Source: Ketogulonicigenium vulgare WSH-001 (GTDB taxonomy: Bacteria > Pseudomonadota > Alphaproteobacteria > Rhodobacterales > Rhodobacteraceae). Taken from it: a DNA stretch of 64,000 nucleotides. The position numbers and the translations under genes are program-made. The first letter of the stretch is position 1, and each line of letters starts with the position of its first letter. Positions 25,642-36,643 of the stretch are shown piece after piece. The notes under the pieces are model-generated. The model was not told the origin of the DNA. It ran no database searches and saw only the letters and a program-made list of their open reading frames with translations. Location: contig NC_017384.1 of NCBI RefSeq assembly GCF_000223375.1, forward strand, positions 1,738,501 to 1,802,500. The letters are read 5' to 3'.

Positions 25642-27668
25642 CGGATCCACAGGCGCTGGCCGGAGCTTTCGGCCACGCTTTCCAGCCTTAGACCCTGTGC
25701 CGTGGGCCAGCCCGCAACCGCGCCGCTGTCGCGCAAGGCGCGGCGGTCGAACACGCGGCAACCTGTGATCGGTGGCAGGTCATGCGCCGCGATGACAATA
25801 TCCGCGCCGCCACAATCCGCAGCCGCCCGCACCGCCGCCGCCGTTGTCAGATGTAAGATGCGCTGGCCGCCGACTTCAGCCACTAGGCGCCCGTCCTGCC
25901 TCGTAAATCCAGGGCGTTCAAAGGCCTCGGCTTGCGCGACCATCTCGCCATCGGACAGCAGCCAGTTGCTGGCCGCATAGCCCGCACCGCGCGGCTTGGA
26001 AAACACCCGCCCCTCTGGCCCCAGCACCGCCACCGCCGCCCCGTCGGACGAGATCAGCAGCGCGGGCCGCTGCGTCGCGCCCCATAGGGTCAGCGCGAGC
26101 ACAACCACCGGTGCGCCCAGCCACCGCCCCCAGCCGCGCCACAGCACAATCCAAATCGCGCCCAACGTCAGCAATGGCATGACAGCGGGCTGCGGCGTAA
26201 CAGCGGCGGACACGGCATAGGGCCAAGCCGCGATCACCTCGGCCACCCACAGAATCCAGCGGGTGCCTTGCTCGGCCACCCACAGCGCGGCGGGGCCAAG
26301 ACCCACGGGCCACAGGATCAGCGCCAAAATACCCGCAGGCATGACCAGAAAGCTCATGGCGGGCTCGGCCAGCATATTCGCAGGCAGGCTGTAATGGGCG
26401 ATGCGGTTGAAACTCGCCGCCGCATAGGGCCCGGTCGCCAGCCCCGCGACCAACGAGACGCCCATCGGCAACAGCAGCCACCCCAGCGCCCGCCAGCGCC
26501 GCAAGCCCGGCCAGCGCGCGCGGGCAAGGCGCAGCGTGTCAAACATCACCACAAGCCCCACCACTGCCGCAAAGGACATCTGGAACCCGGCGTTCAACAC
26601 CGCCTCGGGCCGCAGCACCAATACCAGCGTGGCCGCTAATGCTACGGTGTTCAGCGAGATCGCCCGCCGATCCAGCAACACCGCGATCAGCGAGACCGCG
26701 ACGGTAATGAAAGCGCGTTCCGTCGCGATATCGCGGCCCGCAAGCGCAAGGTAAAACGCCGCAACCGGCAGCGCGACCAACGCCGCCAACTTTTTCGACG
26801 ACACCCGCAGCGCGACGGGCGGCACCAGCGCCACCACGCCGCGCACCAGCGCAAAGACGAACGCCGCCAGCAGCGCCATATGCACGCCCGAAATCGACAC
26901 GAGGTGATAAAGACTGGTGTCCCGCATCCACTGATTGACCGCAGGCGATAGCCCTTGGCGATCCCCCGTCAGCACCGCCGCAACAAAGCCGCCAGCATCC
27001 CCCGCGATATGGTCGCGGATTGCGCCGGACATCCGCATTCGCAAGCGATCAATGAACAGATCCTGCGCGGCGGTGGGCATCGCGTCGACCACGGGATTGG
27101 CGGTATTGCCGACCGCGCCCAATTGTTCAAACCAGGCGTAGCGGCGAAAATCAAAGCCGCCCGGCTCGACCGGACCATTTGGCGGTGTCAGGCGCGCCGT
27201 CATCCTAACAACGGTGCCCGGCGTCTGGTCAAAAAATCCCTGCCGCCCGCTGAGGCTGACCCGCACCTGTGCCGGCGTCTGATGCGGGGCGACGCGGTTC
27301 AATACCACCTGATCCATAGTCAGCCGCATCGCGCCCGCCTGATTGGCATCGACCGCCACAATGCGCCCCATAACTGGCCCGTAATAGTCGCGCGACAGCA
27401 CTGGCGCCTCCAGCGTATAGCCCCGCAGCGCCGCCAGCAAAAACCCCAGCGCGACCAATACGACCGCCCCGCCCGGCACGTTGCGCAGCGCGGCACCGCC
27501 GATCAACAGCATCACCACCGCCGCGTAAATAGCCAGCCCCGGCTCGGCCCGCAGCGCCAGCCAGGCCGCCATCCCCGCACCCAGCAGCACCGGAATCCAC
27601 GGCAGCAGCGCGCCCCGTTGATCATCTATCACGCGCACCAGCGCATTGCGAAAGGCCGTGCCCCGCAC
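25638..27668 (-). CDS. comEC: ComEC/Rec2-family competence DNA channel
   Basis: A 676-residue polytopic inner-membrane protein. An N-terminal periplasmic OB-like region (about 60-215) with membrane anchors is followed by the Competence domain (about 230-500; VSISGVHMALLAAFVFALVR is the signature) with many membrane spans. The metallo-beta-lactamase domain of longer homologues is reduced: the last 150 residues lack an HxHxDH motif. ComEC passes single-stranded DNA into the cytoplasm; in Rhodobacter it is needed for gene-transfer-agent DNA uptake. The start is a GTG at 27668, overlapping a short direct repeat. Confidence 0.88.
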   Translation of the reverse strand: MRGTAFRNALVRVIDDQRGALLPWIPVLLGAGMAAWLALRAEPGLAIYAAVVMLLIGGAALRNVPGGAVVLVALGFLLAALRGYTLEAPVLSRDYYGPVMGRIVAVDANQAGAMRLTMDQVVLNRVAPHQTPAQVRVSLSGRQGFFDQTPGTVVRMTARLTPPNGPVEPGGFDFRRYAWFEQLGAVGNTANPVVDAMPTAAQDLFIDRLRMRMSGAIRDHIAGDAGGFVAAVLTGDRQGLSPAVNQWMRDTSLYHLVSISGVHMALLAAFVFALVRGVVALVPPVALRVSSKKLAALVALPVAAFYLALAGRDIATERAFITVAVSLIAVLLDRRAISLNTVALAATLVLVLRPEAVLNAGFQMSFAAVVGLVVMFDTLRLARARWPGLRRWRALGWLLLPMGVSLVAGLATGPYAAASFNRIAHYSLPANMLAEPAMSFLVMPAGILALILWPVGLGPAALWVAEQGTRWILWVAEVIAAWPYAVSAAVTPQPAVMPLLTLGAIWIVLWRGWGRWLGAPVVVLALTLWGATQRPALLISSDGAAVAVLGPEGRVFSKPRGAGYAASNWLLSDGEMVAQAEAFERPGFTRQDGRLVAEVGGQRILHLTTAAAVRAAADCGGADIVIAAHDLPPITGCRVFDRRALRDSGAVAGWPTAQGLRLESVAESSGQRLWIR

Positions 27669-27697
27669 TTGTTATCCGGCCCCCCACACTTGTTATC
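27666..27697. repeat. Pair of 11-bp direct repeats, 21 bp apart
   Basis: CACTTGTTATC occurs at 27666-27676 and 27687-27697, an offset of exactly 21 bp (two helical turns). It lies in the comEC-gltX divergent spacer, with the first copy overlapping the comEC start. It could be a regulator site for either gene. Confidence 0.4.
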
Positions 27698-27788
27698 GGG
27701 ACACAAGGTGACTATTCCCAACAGCATAAGGCTAGCCGCTGCGTGGTTAGCGAATGATTAACGGCTTATGCAAACAAGGCTGATCCCG

Positions 27789-29195
27789 ATGTCCCTCTCG
27801 AAACCCGTCGTCACGCGTTTTGCCCCCTCGCCCACCGGCGCGCTGCATATCGGTGGGGCGCGCACGGCTCTGTTCAACTGGCTGTTCGCCCGCAACCAAG
27901 GCGGCAAGTTCCTGCTGCGGATCGAGGATACCGACCGCGCCCGCTCGACCCCCGAAAACACCGCCGAGATTCTGGCCGGCCTGACGTGGCTGGGTATCGA
28001 CTGGGACGGCGAGCCGATCCACCAGTTTGAGCGCGCGCCCCGCCACGCCGAGGTCGCACGCGAACTGCTGGCGCAGGACAAGGCCTATAAGTGTTTCTCG
28101 ACGCAAGAAGAAATCGAAGCGTTTCGCGAAAAGGCCCGGGCCGAAGGCACCTCGACCCTGTTCCGCTCGCCCTGGCGCGATGTACCCTCAAGCCAGCATC
28201 CCGACCTGCCCTTCGTGATCCGGATCAAAGCGCCCCAAACCGGCGCGCAGACCGTGCATGACGCCGTGCAGGGCGATGTCACCGTCAGCAACGAGCAAAT
28301 GGACGATATGGTCATGCTGCGTTCGGACGGGACGCCCGTCTATATGCTGGCCGTGGTGGTCGATGACCATGATATGGGCGTGACCCATGTCATTCGCGGC
28401 GACGACCATCTGAACAATGCCTTTCGCCAAAAGATGATCTATGACGCGATGGGCTGGGATTTCCCGGTCATGGCGCATATCCCGTTGATCTTTGGCCCCG
28501 ATGGCAAAAAGCTGTCGAAACGCCATGGCGCCACGGCGGCCTCGGAATATCAGGCGCTGGGTTATCCCGCCGCCGGTATGCGCAACTACCTGACCCGTCT
28601 GGGTTGGAGCCACGGCGACGACGAATTCTTTACCGACGCACAGGCCAAGGAATGGTTCAATCTGGAAGGGATCGGCCGCGCACCCGCGCGCTTTGACACC
28701 AAAAAGCTAGAGCATCTGTCCGGCCAGCATATCGCCCGCACCGAGGATACTGATCTTTTCGCGCAACTGACTGCTTTTCTTGCGAAAACCGGCGCGCCCG
28801 CGCTTGATCCTGCGCAAGAAGACCTGCTGCTGCGCAGCATGTATACGTTGAAAGAACGCGCGAAAACCTTTCCCGAACTGTTGGAAAAGGCGCATTTCGC
28901 CCTAACCTGTCGCCCCATCACCCCCGATGAAAAAGCGGCGGCGGCGCTTGATCCGGTATCCCGTGGCATACTGAACGAATTGACGGAAGGTTTGCCGGGT
29001 GTTAGCTGGGAACGCGAGGCGCTAGAGCATCTGGTGACAGAGGTCGCGGAAAAGCATGGGACCAAGCTCGGCAAGCTTGCAGCCCCCTTGCGATCCGCCC
29101 TTGCCGGACGCACCGTAAGCCCAAGCGTATTCGACATGATGCTGATTCTAGGCCGCGACGAATCCATCGCCCGCCTAAAGGATGCATCCATCTGA
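27789..29195 (+). CDS. gltX: Glutamyl-tRNA synthetase
   Basis: A 468-residue class Ib aminoacyl-tRNA synthetase. It has [20 protein letters not shown] containing the HIGH-like motif, and the KMSKS-type KLSKRHGA at about residue 240, then the C-terminal anticodon-binding helical domain. The start at 27789 ([11 protein letters not shown]) is preferred over an in-frame ATG 21 bases upstream. Many alphaproteobacteria have two GltX paralogues, and which one this is cannot be told from one window. Confidence 0.95.
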   Translation: MSLSKPVVTRFAPSPTGALHIGGARTALFNWLFARNQGGKFLLRIEDTDRARSTPENTAEILAGLTWLGIDWDGEPIHQFERAPRHAEVARELLAQDKAYKCFSTQEEIEAFREKARAEGTSTLFRSPWRDVPSSQHPDLPFVIRIKAPQTGAQTVHDAVQGDVTVSNEQMDDMVMLRSDGTPVYMLAVVVDDHDMGVTHVIRGDDHLNNAFRQKMIYDAMGWDFPVMAHIPLIFGPDGKKLSKRHGATAASEYQALGYPAAGMRNYLTRLGWSHGDDEFFTDAQAKEWFNLEGIGRAPARFDTKKLEHLSGQHIARTEDTDLFAQLTAFLAKTGAPALDPAQEDLLLRSMYTLKERAKTFPELLEKAHFALTCRPITPDEKAAAALDPVSRGILNELTEGLPGVSWEREALEHLVTEVAEKHGTKLGKLAAPLRSALAGRTVSPSVFDMMLILGRDESIARLKDASI

Positions 29196-29286
29196 ATCTG
29201 GGGTTGCTCGGCCATGTGGCAGGGTGATCCAGCCACAGCCGCGAGCGGGGCCTCCCCCGCGCGCGGTCCCAGCAAGGGGAACCCAT

Positions 29287-30579
29287 ATGGCCGACCAAAA
29301 GACTGCCAAGCTGACGATTGATGATCAAAGCTTTGACGTGCCGATCCTCAGCCCCACCAACGGCCCTGATGTGCTCGACATTCGCAAGCTTTACGGTCAG
29401 GCAGGTGTTTTCACCTATGATCCCGGCTTTACATCAACCGCAGCTTGCGACTCCGCCATCACCTTTATCGACGGCGACCAAGGCATTCTGACCCACCGCG
29501 GCTATCCGATTGAGCAGCTGGCAACGCAGTCCCGCTTTTTGGAAGTTGCCTATCTGCTGCTGTACGGCGAGCTGCCAACCCCCAAACAGTTGACGGATTT
29601 CGAGACGCTGGTGACGCGTCACACGATGATCCATGAGCAGATGCAGTATTTCTTCCGTGGCTTCCGTCGCGATGCGCATCCGATGGCGACCATGGTCGGC
29701 GTGGTGGGCGCACTGTCTGCCTTTTACCACGATTCGACCGATATCAACGACCCGCAGCACCGCGAGGTTGCCTCGATCCGTCTGATCGCAAAGATGCCGA
29801 CGATTGCGGCAATGGCCTATAAATATTCGATCGGCCAGCCGTTTGTGTATCCGCGCAACGATCTGGATTACGCGGCGAACTTCCTGCACATGTGCTTTGC
29901 CGTCCCGGCCGAGCCCTATCACGTCGATCCGATCATCGCCCGCGCGATGGATCGTATCTTCACGCTGCATGCCGACCACGAACAAAACGCCTCGACCTCG
30001 ACCGTGCGTCTGGCGTCGTCGTCGGGCGCCAATCCGTTCGCCTGTATTGCAGCGGGCATTGCTTGCCTGTGGGGGCCGGCGCATGGCGGTGCGAACCAAG
30101 CCTGCCTTGAAATGCTGCGCGAGATCGGCACCGTCGAGCGCATCCCCGAATATATCGCCAAGGCGAAGGATAAATCCGATCCGTTCCGCCTGATGGGCTT
30201 TGGTCACCGCGTCTATAAGAACTTTGACCCGCGCGCCAAGATCATGCAGCAGACCGCAGACGAGGTTCTGGCCCTTTTGGGGATCGAGAACAACCCGACC
30301 CTGCAAGTCGCCAAAGAACTGGAACGCATCGCCCTGCAGGACGAATATTTCATCGAGAAAAAGCTGTATCCCAACGTCGATTTCTATTCGGGCATCATCC
30401 TCGAGGCGATCGGCTTCCCCACTTCGATGTTCACGCCGATCTTTGCGCTAGCGCGCACGGTGGGCTGGATTTCGCAGTGGAAGGAACAGCTTGCAGATCC
30501 GCAACTGAAGATCGGTCGCCCCCGCCAGCTGTATATGGGCGAGAGCCTGCGCGACTACGTCAGCATCGACAAACGCTGA
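29287..30579 (+). CDS. gltA: Citrate synthase
   Basis: A 430-residue type II (hexameric, Gram-negative) citrate synthase condensing oxaloacetate and acetyl-CoA. Active-site motifs are [23 protein letters not shown] (catalytic His), [14 protein letters not shown], and [13 protein letters not shown] (catalytic Asp). The start at 29287 follows AAGGGG at 8 bases. The frame is open 105 bases upstream, but that sequence is not conserved in type. A bidirectional terminator follows. Confidence 0.97.
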   Translation: MADQKTAKLTIDDQSFDVPILSPTNGPDVLDIRKLYGQAGVFTYDPGFTSTAACDSAITFIDGDQGILTHRGYPIEQLATQSRFLEVAYLLLYGELPTPKQLTDFETLVTRHTMIHEQMQYFFRGFRRDAHPMATMVGVVGALSAFYHDSTDINDPQHREVASIRLIAKMPTIAAMAYKYSIGQPFVYPRNDLDYAANFLHMCFAVPAEPYHVDPIIARAMDRIFTLHADHEQNASTSTVRLASSSGANPFACIAAGIACLWGPAHGGANQACLEMLREIGTVERIPEYIAKAKDKSDPFRLMGFGHRVYKNFDPRAKIMQQTADEVLALLGIENNPTLQVAKELERIALQDEYFIEKKLYPNVDFYSGIILEAIGFPTSMFTPIFALARTVGWISQWKEQLADPQLKIGRPRQLYMGESLRDYVSIDKR

Positions 30580-30594
30580 GACGTCAAACGCCAA

Positions 30595-30625
30595 AAAGAA
30601 AGGGCGCCCTCGCGGCGCCCTTTTT
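30595..30625. terminator. Bidirectional terminator between gltA and ccmH
   Basis: The 10-bp stem AAAGGGCGCC (30599-30608) / GGCGCCCTTT (30614-30623) has a CTCGC loop, T5 on the plus side and an A-run (T-run on minus) before it. It serves the convergent gltA and ccmH transcripts; the ccmH stop lies at its edge. Confidence 0.9.
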
Positions 30626-31095
30626 CAGTCTTTGCCCAGCAGATCGTCGAGGCGTCTTTTCTCTTCGTCCGTCAGCGGCGCTGCAACTTCGGCGCGTGAA
30701 CGGCGCCGGATCGCGATGATGGCCACGCCCAAAGCGACCAGAAAGAACGCAGGTGCCGCGCCCCATAGGATCGCATTCATGCCGCTGGCGCGCGGGTTCA
30801 GCAGCACGTATTCGCCATAACGCGCCACGATGAAATCGACGGCCTGTTCGTCCGTATCGCCTGCCACCAGACGCTCGCGCACCAGCAAACGCAGGTCGCG
30901 CGCAATCTCGGCATGGGATTCGTCGATGCTTTCGTTCTGACAGACCGGGCAACGCAGGTTCACGCTGATCGCCCGCGCCCGCGCCTCAAGGCCCGCGTCG
31001 GACAGCACCTCGTCCGGCTGCACCGCATAGACAGGCGGCGCGGCCGACAGGCCGAGGGTCAGCGCAAGGCCAAGGGCCGCAAGCAGGCGCTTCAT
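30625..31095 (-). CDS. ccmH: Cytochrome c maturation protein CcmH (CycL)
   Basis: A 156-residue protein with a signal peptide (MKRLLAALGLALTLGLSAAP), the redox motif LRCPVCQ (Cys49 and Cys52), and a C-terminal membrane anchor (about 103-125) before a charged tail. It reduces apocytochrome c cysteines and works with CcmF in haem ligation on the periplasmic side. Its ATG overlaps the ccmF stop (ATGA). Confidence 0.95.
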   Translation of the reverse strand: MKRLLAALGLALTLGLSAAPPVYAVQPDEVLSDAGLEARARAISVNLRCPVCQNESIDESHAEIARDLRLLVRERLVAGDTDEQAVDFIVARYGEYVLLNPRASGMNAILWGAAPAFFLVALGVAIIAIRRRSRAEVAAPLTDEEKRRLDDLLGKD

Positions 31096-33068
31096 TCTGC
31101 GGGCACTCCGGCCGCGCGCGTGGCCTTTTTCGCGGCCCCCGCCGCCACACGCAGACGGCGGTCGGACAGCGAGATACCGCCCCCGATGGCCATCAGCCCC
31201 GCGCCGATCCAGATCCAGTTCACAAAGGGCTTGATATAGCTGCGCATGGCATAGCCACCGCCCACTTGCGGATCACCCAGCACGACATAGACATCGCGCA
31301 ACAGATTGCTGCTGATCCCTGCCTCGGTCGTTGGCATACCTGCGAAGGGGTAAAAGCGTTTTTCCGGATGCAGCGAGGCGACCTCTTGGCCATCGCGGCT
31401 GATGGTGACATCGGCCATGGTGGTCAGATAGTTCGGGCCTTGCAGCTCGTTTACGGCGGTCAGATTAAAGGTGTAATTGCCCAGTTCGAACGTATCGCCG
31501 ATATTCATGACGCGAATATCTTCCTTGACCAGCGACAGGCTGAGGGCGACGCCAAGGATCGTGGCCCCAAAACCGATATGCGAGACGGCCTTGCCCCAAT
31601 CCGCGCGCGGCAGACGGGTCAGACGCGACAGCCGGCCACGGATATCGCCGCGCCCCGTGCGCGCCCAGACATCAACGGCAGATGCCGCGACAACCCAGGT
31701 GCCCAGCAGCACGCCGATGGGGGCCAAAATGGTGCTGCCACCGGTCATCACCCATGCCAAAGCCATCAGCGCAAAGGCCAGCACAGCCGCGCCCCACATC
31801 TGTTGCAGCGCCTTGCCCAGCGTGCCGCGTTTCCACGCCAGCACCGAGCCAAGCGGCAGGATGATCGACAGGGCGATCATAAAGGGCGTGAAAGCCGCGT
31901 TAAAGAACGGCGGGCCAACCGATACGGTGCGCCCGATCACCTCGGTCACCAGCGGCCAGATCGTACCGATCAGCACGACAAAGGCGGCAACCGCCAGCAG
32001 CACGTTATTCATCACCAGCGCGGATTCGCGGCTGACAAGGCTAAAGACGCCCTTGGCCTCCATCGCGCTGGCGCGGGCGGCATAAAGGGTCAGGCCGCCG
32101 CCAAGGTAAAAGCCCATGATCGCCAGCATCACCGACCCGCGCGCGGGGTCCGACGCAAAGGCATGGACCGAGGTCAGCGTGCCCGAACGCACGATGAAAG
32201 TGCCCAGCAGGCTGAACCCAAAGGCCAGAATCGCCAACAGCACCGTCCAGCTTTTCAACGCCTCGCGCTTTTCAACCACGATGGCCGAGTGCAGCAGCGC
32301 CGCTCCGATCAGCCAGGGCATGAACGAGGCATTCTCGACCGGGTCCCAGAACCAAAAACCGCCCCAACCAAGCTCGTAATAGGCCCACCACGAGCCCAGC
32401 GCGATGCCGACGGTCAGGAACGACCATGCGGCCAATGTCCACGGGCGCACCCAACGCCCCCAAGCCGCATCGACCTTGCCTTCGATCAGCGCGGCAATCG
32501 CGAACGAGAAGGCGACCGAAAAGCCGACATAGCCAAGGTAAAGGAACGGTGGGTGATAGGCCAGACCGGGGTCTTGCAGCAGCGGGTTCAGATCTTGCCC
32601 GTTCAGGGGCGCGATCACCATCCGCTCGAACGGGTTCGAAGTGAACAGCGTGAACGCATAGAAGGCGACCGAGATCGAGGCCTGCACCGCCAGCACACGG
32701 GCGCGCAGGCGCTCGGGCAGATCGCCGCCGAACCAGGCCACCGCCGCGCCAAAGATCGCAAGGATGAACAGCCACAGCAGCATCGAGCCTTCGTGGTTCC
32801 CCCACACGCCCGAGATCTTATAGATCAGCGGCTTGTCGGTATGCGAATTCACCACCGCAAGTTTCAGCGAGAAATCCGAAGTGACGAACGCCCATGTCAG
32901 CGCCCCGAACGAGAAAGCCACCAGTGCCGCCTGCGCTGTCGCCGCGGGCGCGCCAAAGGCCATCCAGCCGCGCCACCCTTTTTGCGCGCCATACATCGGC
33001 ACGATCATTTGCAAGATCGCCACCGCAAAGGCGAGGATCAGCGCAAAATGTCCCAGTTCAACTGTCAT
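31092..33068 (-). CDS. ccmF: Cytochrome c-type biogenesis protein CcmF
   Basis: A 658-residue inner-membrane haem lyase subunit with about 15 membrane spans. It has the WWD motif region (WGGFWFWDPVENASFMPWL) and conserved periplasmic histidines nearby. It takes haem from holo-CcmE and attaches it to apocytochrome c. It lies between ccmE (27 bases upstream) and ccmH (overlapping), a common alphaproteobacterial order with ccmABCDG elsewhere. Confidence 0.97.
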   Translation of the reverse strand: MTVELGHFALILAFAVAILQMIVPMYGAQKGWRGWMAFGAPAATAQAALVAFSFGALTWAFVTSDFSLKLAVVNSHTDKPLIYKISGVWGNHEGSMLLWLFILAIFGAAVAWFGGDLPERLRARVLAVQASISVAFYAFTLFTSNPFERMVIAPLNGQDLNPLLQDPGLAYHPPFLYLGYVGFSVAFSFAIAALIEGKVDAAWGRWVRPWTLAAWSFLTVGIALGSWWAYYELGWGGFWFWDPVENASFMPWLIGAALLHSAIVVEKREALKSWTVLLAILAFGFSLLGTFIVRSGTLTSVHAFASDPARGSVMLAIMGFYLGGGLTLYAARASAMEAKGVFSLVSRESALVMNNVLLAVAAFVVLIGTIWPLVTEVIGRTVSVGPPFFNAAFTPFMIALSIILPLGSVLAWKRGTLGKALQQMWGAAVLAFALMALAWVMTGGSTILAPIGVLLGTWVVAASAVDVWARTGRGDIRGRLSRLTRLPRADWGKAVSHIGFGATILGVALSLSLVKEDIRVMNIGDTFELGNYTFNLTAVNELQGPNYLTTMADVTISRDGQEVASLHPEKRFYPFAGMPTTEAGISSNLLRDVYVVLGDPQVGGGYAMRSYIKPFVNWIWIGAGLMAIGGGISLSDRRLRVAAGAAKKATRAAGVPAE

Positions 33069-33095
33069 GTCTTTCCCCTACCGCCGCGATGGCGA

Positions 33096-33551
33096 TCAGC
33101 TTTCGGCGTCGTCGCGGTAAACACCCTGCTCTTTCAGCGCGTCCACAACTTCCTTGGGCATATAGCTTTCGTCATGCTTGGCCAGAATCTCGACGGCCTC
33201 GAAACGCCCGTCGATATAGCGGCCCTGCGCAACCACGCCCTGCCCTTCGGCAAACAAATCCGGCACGATGCCGGTATAGGCGACCGGCACAGTGCCGCCG
33301 CCATCGGTCACATTGAACACGATCGAGGTGCCCTGCCCGCGCACGATCGAGCCTTCTTCGACCAAACCGCCAATGCGGAACAGCTCGTTCTCATGCGGCG
33401 GCTCGGCCAGAACCTGCGTGGGCGAGCGGAAAAAGCTGATGCCGTCGCGCATCGCATAGCCGATCAATCCTGTCGACAGCGCCAGCGCCACAGCCGCAAC
33501 CGCAATAATCTGAATGCGGCGTTGCTTTTTCAAACCCTTCATACCGGCCAT
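33096..33551 (-). CDS. ccmE: Cytochrome c maturation haem chaperone CcmE
   Basis: A 151-residue type II membrane protein with one N-terminal anchor (about 13-33) and a periplasmic OB-fold. The haem-binding site is LAKHDESYMP with His126 as the covalent haem ligand and Tyr130 nearby. The start follows GGAGAG at about 6 bases. It is downstream of argC by 12 bases, so argC and the ccm genes may share a transcript. Confidence 0.96.
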   Translation of the reverse strand: MAGMKGLKKQRRIQIIAVAAVALALSTGLIGYAMRDGISFFRSPTQVLAEPPHENELFRIGGLVEEGSIVRGQGTSIVFNVTDGGGTVPVAYTGIVPDLFAEGQGVVAQGRYIDGRFEAVEILAKHDESYMPKEVVDALKEQGVYRDDAES

Positions 33552-33563
33552 AATAACTCTCCG

Positions 33564-34592
33564 TTACGGGAATACAGGGGCCAGCATCAGGCCCATCGTC
33601 TCATCCAGGCCCAGCATCAGGTTGGCGTTTTGCACCGCCTGCCCGGACGAGCCCTTGTTCAGATTGTCCAGCGTCGAGACCACCAGCACGCGCCCGCTGA
33701 TGCGGTCGGCAGTGACGCCAATATGACAGAAATTCGATCCCTGCACATGCGACATCGCCGGAAGCTGGCCAAAGGGCAGCACGACGATGAACGGCTCGTC
33801 CGCATAGCGGCTGGCCAGCGCGTCATAGACCGCCTGCGCATCGCCCTTGAGGTAAATCGTCGCCAGAATGCCGCGATTGATCGGCACCAGATGCGGCGTA
33901 AAGACGATCCGCACCGGGCGGCCCGCAATGGCCGAGAATTCTTGATCAAACTCGGACAGATGGCGGTGCTTGCCGCCTTGGGAATAGCCCGCGACATCCT
34001 CGGACCGCTCGGCGAACAGCATGTTTTCCTTCAGGCTGCGCCCCGCGCCCGAGATGCCGTTTTTCAGATCGCAGATGATCTCGTCCAGATCGATGACGCC
34101 AGCCTCGATCAGCGGGCGCAGCGCGAATTGGACGGTGGCGGCGTTGCAGCCGGTGCCGGCCACCAGACGCGCAGATTTGATGTCGTCGCGATAGAATTCC
34201 GACAGGCCGTAAACGGCCTCTTGCTGCAGATCGGTCGCCACATGCGGCGCGCCATACCATTTTTCATATTCCGCAGGATCGCGCAGACGGAAATCCGCGC
34301 CCAGATCGACGATCTTCAGATGTTGCGGCAGATCCCGCACCAGAGCTTGGCTCAGGCCATGGGGCAGTGCGCAAAACACCAGATCAATGCCCGCAAAGTC
34401 GATCTCGGACGTCTGCACCAGACGTGGCAGGTCCAGATGACGCAAGTGCGGATAGACATCAGCCATGGCCATGCCCGCCTTGCGATCCGCCGACAGCGCG
34501 GCGATGCGCAGTTCGGGATGCGTGGCAATGATGCGCACAAGCTCGGCCCCAGTATAGCCCGAGGCTCCCAAAATGGCGACGTTGAACGGCAT
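33564..34592 (-). CDS. argC: N-acetyl-gamma-glutamyl-phosphate reductase
   Basis: A 342-residue cytoplasmic enzyme of arginine biosynthesis, reducing N-acetylglutamyl phosphate to the semialdehyde with NADPH. It has the N-terminal Rossmann motif [13 protein letters not shown] and the active-site Cys in [10 protein letters not shown]. The length fits the long ArgC type. It lies just ahead of ccmE; spacing suggests co-transcription without functional link. Confidence 0.96.
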   Translation of the reverse strand: MPFNVAILGASGYTGAELVRIIATHPELRIAALSADRKAGMAMADVYPHLRHLDLPRLVQTSEIDFAGIDLVFCALPHGLSQALVRDLPQHLKIVDLGADFRLRDPAEYEKWYGAPHVATDLQQEAVYGLSEFYRDDIKSARLVAGTGCNAATVQFALRPLIEAGVIDLDEIICDLKNGISGAGRSLKENMLFAERSEDVAGYSQGGKHRHLSEFDQEFSAIAGRPVRIVFTPHLVPINRGILATIYLKGDAQAVYDALASRYADEPFIVVLPFGQLPAMSHVQGSNFCHIGVTADRISGRVLVVSTLDNLNKGSSGQAVQNANLMLGLDETMGLMLAPVFP

Positions 34593-34690
34593 GGCTTCCC
34601 CTATGTATAAGTGGCGGGCGTTCTATGTGTCTGGCGATGCCCTTACGCCAGACGGCCCCCACCCGCAACCGCATGGGGGCCGATGGGTGA

Positions 34691-35503
34691 TCATGCTTTC
34701 TGAAAGTTGATCGGTCTGTGTAGAAACTGGATCGCATGGCTGGACACACGCGCCGGATCGCCGGTTGTCAGGAATTTGCTTTCCATCCCCGGCCCCACCA
34801 TTTCAGGATGGCGCTGCAGGTAATCGGCCAGCGATTCTGCCACAAGGTTCGCCTGCGAGAACACCTGAACGCCGTCGCCCAAGGCATCGGCAAAGACCTT
34901 TTCCATCAGCGGGTAATGCGTACAGCCAAGGATCGCGGCATCGGGGCGCGGCATTTTCCGCTTCAGCGCCTCAACATGGCTGCGCACCAGCGCCTCGGCC
35001 AGGATCAGATCGCCCTCCTCGATCGCGTCAACCACGCCGCCGCAGGCCTGCGCCTCGACATCGACCCCGATGGCGCGGAACGCCAGCTCGCGTTGAAAGG
35101 CGCGGCTGGCCACAGTTGCGGGTGTGGCGAACAAGGCGACGTGTTTCACGGCCACTTCGCGCGGGGCGGTGTTATCGCCCCACTGACGTTCGGTCAGCGC
35201 CTCGATCAGGGGCACGAACACGCCCAGCACACGCTTGCCCTCGGGCACCCAGTTTTCCTGCATCCGTTTCAGCGCGGCGGCAGAGGCCGTGTTGCACGCC
35301 AAGATCACCAGATCACAGCCGTTATCGAACAGCTTTTGCGTGGCGCTGACGGTCAGGTTGTAAATATCATCGGAGGTTCGCACCCCATAAGGCGCATGGG
35401 CATTGTCGCCAAAGTAAACCAGCGGCAGATCCGGCAAGCGTTTCGCCACCGCATCCAGAACGGTTAATCCACCCAGACCACTGTCAAATACGCCGACCGC
35501 CAT
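34691..35503 (-). CDS. murI: Glutamate racemase
   Basis: A 270-residue enzyme making D-glutamate for peptidoglycan. Motifs: [34 protein letters not shown] (first catalytic Cys) and [10 protein letters not shown] (second catalytic Cys). It is separated from argC by about 98 bases. Confidence 0.95.
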   Translation of the reverse strand: MAVGVFDSGLGGLTVLDAVAKRLPDLPLVYFGDNAHAPYGVRTSDDIYNLTVSATQKLFDNGCDLVILACNTASAAALKRMQENWVPEGKRVLGVFVPLIEALTERQWGDNTAPREVAVKHVALFATPATVASRAFQRELAFRAIGVDVEAQACGGVVDAIEEGDLILAEALVRSHVEALKRKMPRPDAAILGCTHYPLMEKVFADALGDGVQVFSQANLVAESLADYLQRHPEMVGPGMESKFLTTGDPARVSSHAIQFLHRPINFQKA

Positions 35504-35705
35504 CGCATCGCCCTTTCGCCCCTATCGGGCCTGTCATTGGGCTTAAATCGCCCCTTGCGGGCCACATAAGCCTGATCCGGTCAAAAATCCATCACTCGCG
35601 CAACACAGCGTGGCGGGAAATCGCCCTTGACGTACGGAATCCATGTTTTTTTCAGACACTTCCACTATATATGACAGCCAAGAGGGGGAGCCAAAGGAAA
35701 AGGCG

Positions 35706-36629
35706 ATGGACTGGGACAAGTTGCGGATCTTTCATGCCGTCGCTGATGCGGGCAGTTTGACCCATGCGGGAGATACGCTGCACCTCAGCCAATCCGCGGT
35801 GTCACGGCAGATCCGCGCGCTGGAAGAGGCGCTCGATACCACATTGTTCCACCGCCATGCGCGTGGGCTGATATTAACCGAACAGGGCGAACTGCTGTTC
35901 GAGGCGACGCGCAGCATGAACAAGCGGCTAGAGGCCGCCGCCGCGCGCATCCGCGACAGCGAGGATGGCGTCTTTGGCACGCTCAAGGTGACGACGACCA
36001 CCGGCTTTGGCACGATGTGGCTGGCGCCACGTCTGGGCAAGCTCTACGACCAATACCCCGACCTGAAAATCGACCTGATCCTCGAGGAGCGTATCCTTGA
36101 CCTGCCCATGCGCGAGGCAGATGTCGCCATCCGCCTGAAAGAGCCCAGCCAGGCCGATGTCATCCGCAAACGGCTGATGGCGGTGCGGATGCGCCTTTAT
36201 GCGACGCCCGAATATTTGCAGAACTCGCCCCCGATCAACCGGCTCGAGGATATCGCCCAGCACCGACTGATCTCGCAAAGCCTGAACTCGCCCCAGCCGG
36301 TTGCCGCGATCAACCTGTCGCAACGGCTGATGACGTTCGACATGGCCTCTGCGCTGACGGTGAACACCTATTATGGCGTGCTGCAGGGCGTGCTGGCAGG
36401 CATCGGCATCGGCATCTTGCCCGACTATGTGACCGAAGACAGTCCGAACCTGTGCCGCGTGCTGCCCTATCTCGAATCAAGCGAAATTCCGGTGTTCATC
36501 GCCTATGCCGAAGAGCTGCGCCAATCGCGCCGCATCGCCGCATTCCGCGATTTCATTCAAGATGAGCTGATCGCCCATCGCCGGAAACTGCGCGAATCCG
36601 CCCCGCCTGCGGACGCTGTGCCTGATTAA
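35706..36629 (+). CDS. LysR family transcriptional regulator (VtlR/LsrB-like)
   Basis: A 307-residue regulator. The N-terminal winged helix-turn-helix is at 1-62 (MDWDKLRIFHAVADAGSLTH; LSQSAVSRQIRALEE). The effector domain covers about 90-295 (LKVTTTTGFGTMWLAPRLG). The start at 35706 gives the usual MDWDKLRIF N-terminus after an AAAGGAAA Shine-Dalgarno. Overall pattern resembles the rhizobial VtlR/LsrB group, linked to oxidative stress and small-RNA control; that is a similarity judgement only. The gene faces murI divergently across a 200-base spacer. Confidence 0.88.
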   Translation: MDWDKLRIFHAVADAGSLTHAGDTLHLSQSAVSRQIRALEEALDTTLFHRHARGLILTEQGELLFEATRSMNKRLEAAAARIRDSEDGVFGTLKVTTTTGFGTMWLAPRLGKLYDQYPDLKIDLILEERILDLPMREADVAIRLKEPSQADVIRKRLMAVRMRLYATPEYLQNSPPINRLEDIAQHRLISQSLNSPQPVAAINLSQRLMTFDMASALTVNTYYGVLQGVLAGIGIGILPDYVTEDSPNLCRVLPYLESSEIPVFIAYAEELRQSRRIAAFRDFIQDELIAHRRKLRESAPPADAVPD

Positions 36630-36643
36630 TTTTTAACCCTTGC

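Noticed and set aside
31266..34610. Very long plus-strand open frame opposite ccmF, ccmE and argC
   Set aside because: Composition is Arg/His/Gln-rich with no domain; the minus-strand genes have complete conserved motifs. Typical high-GC antisense frame.
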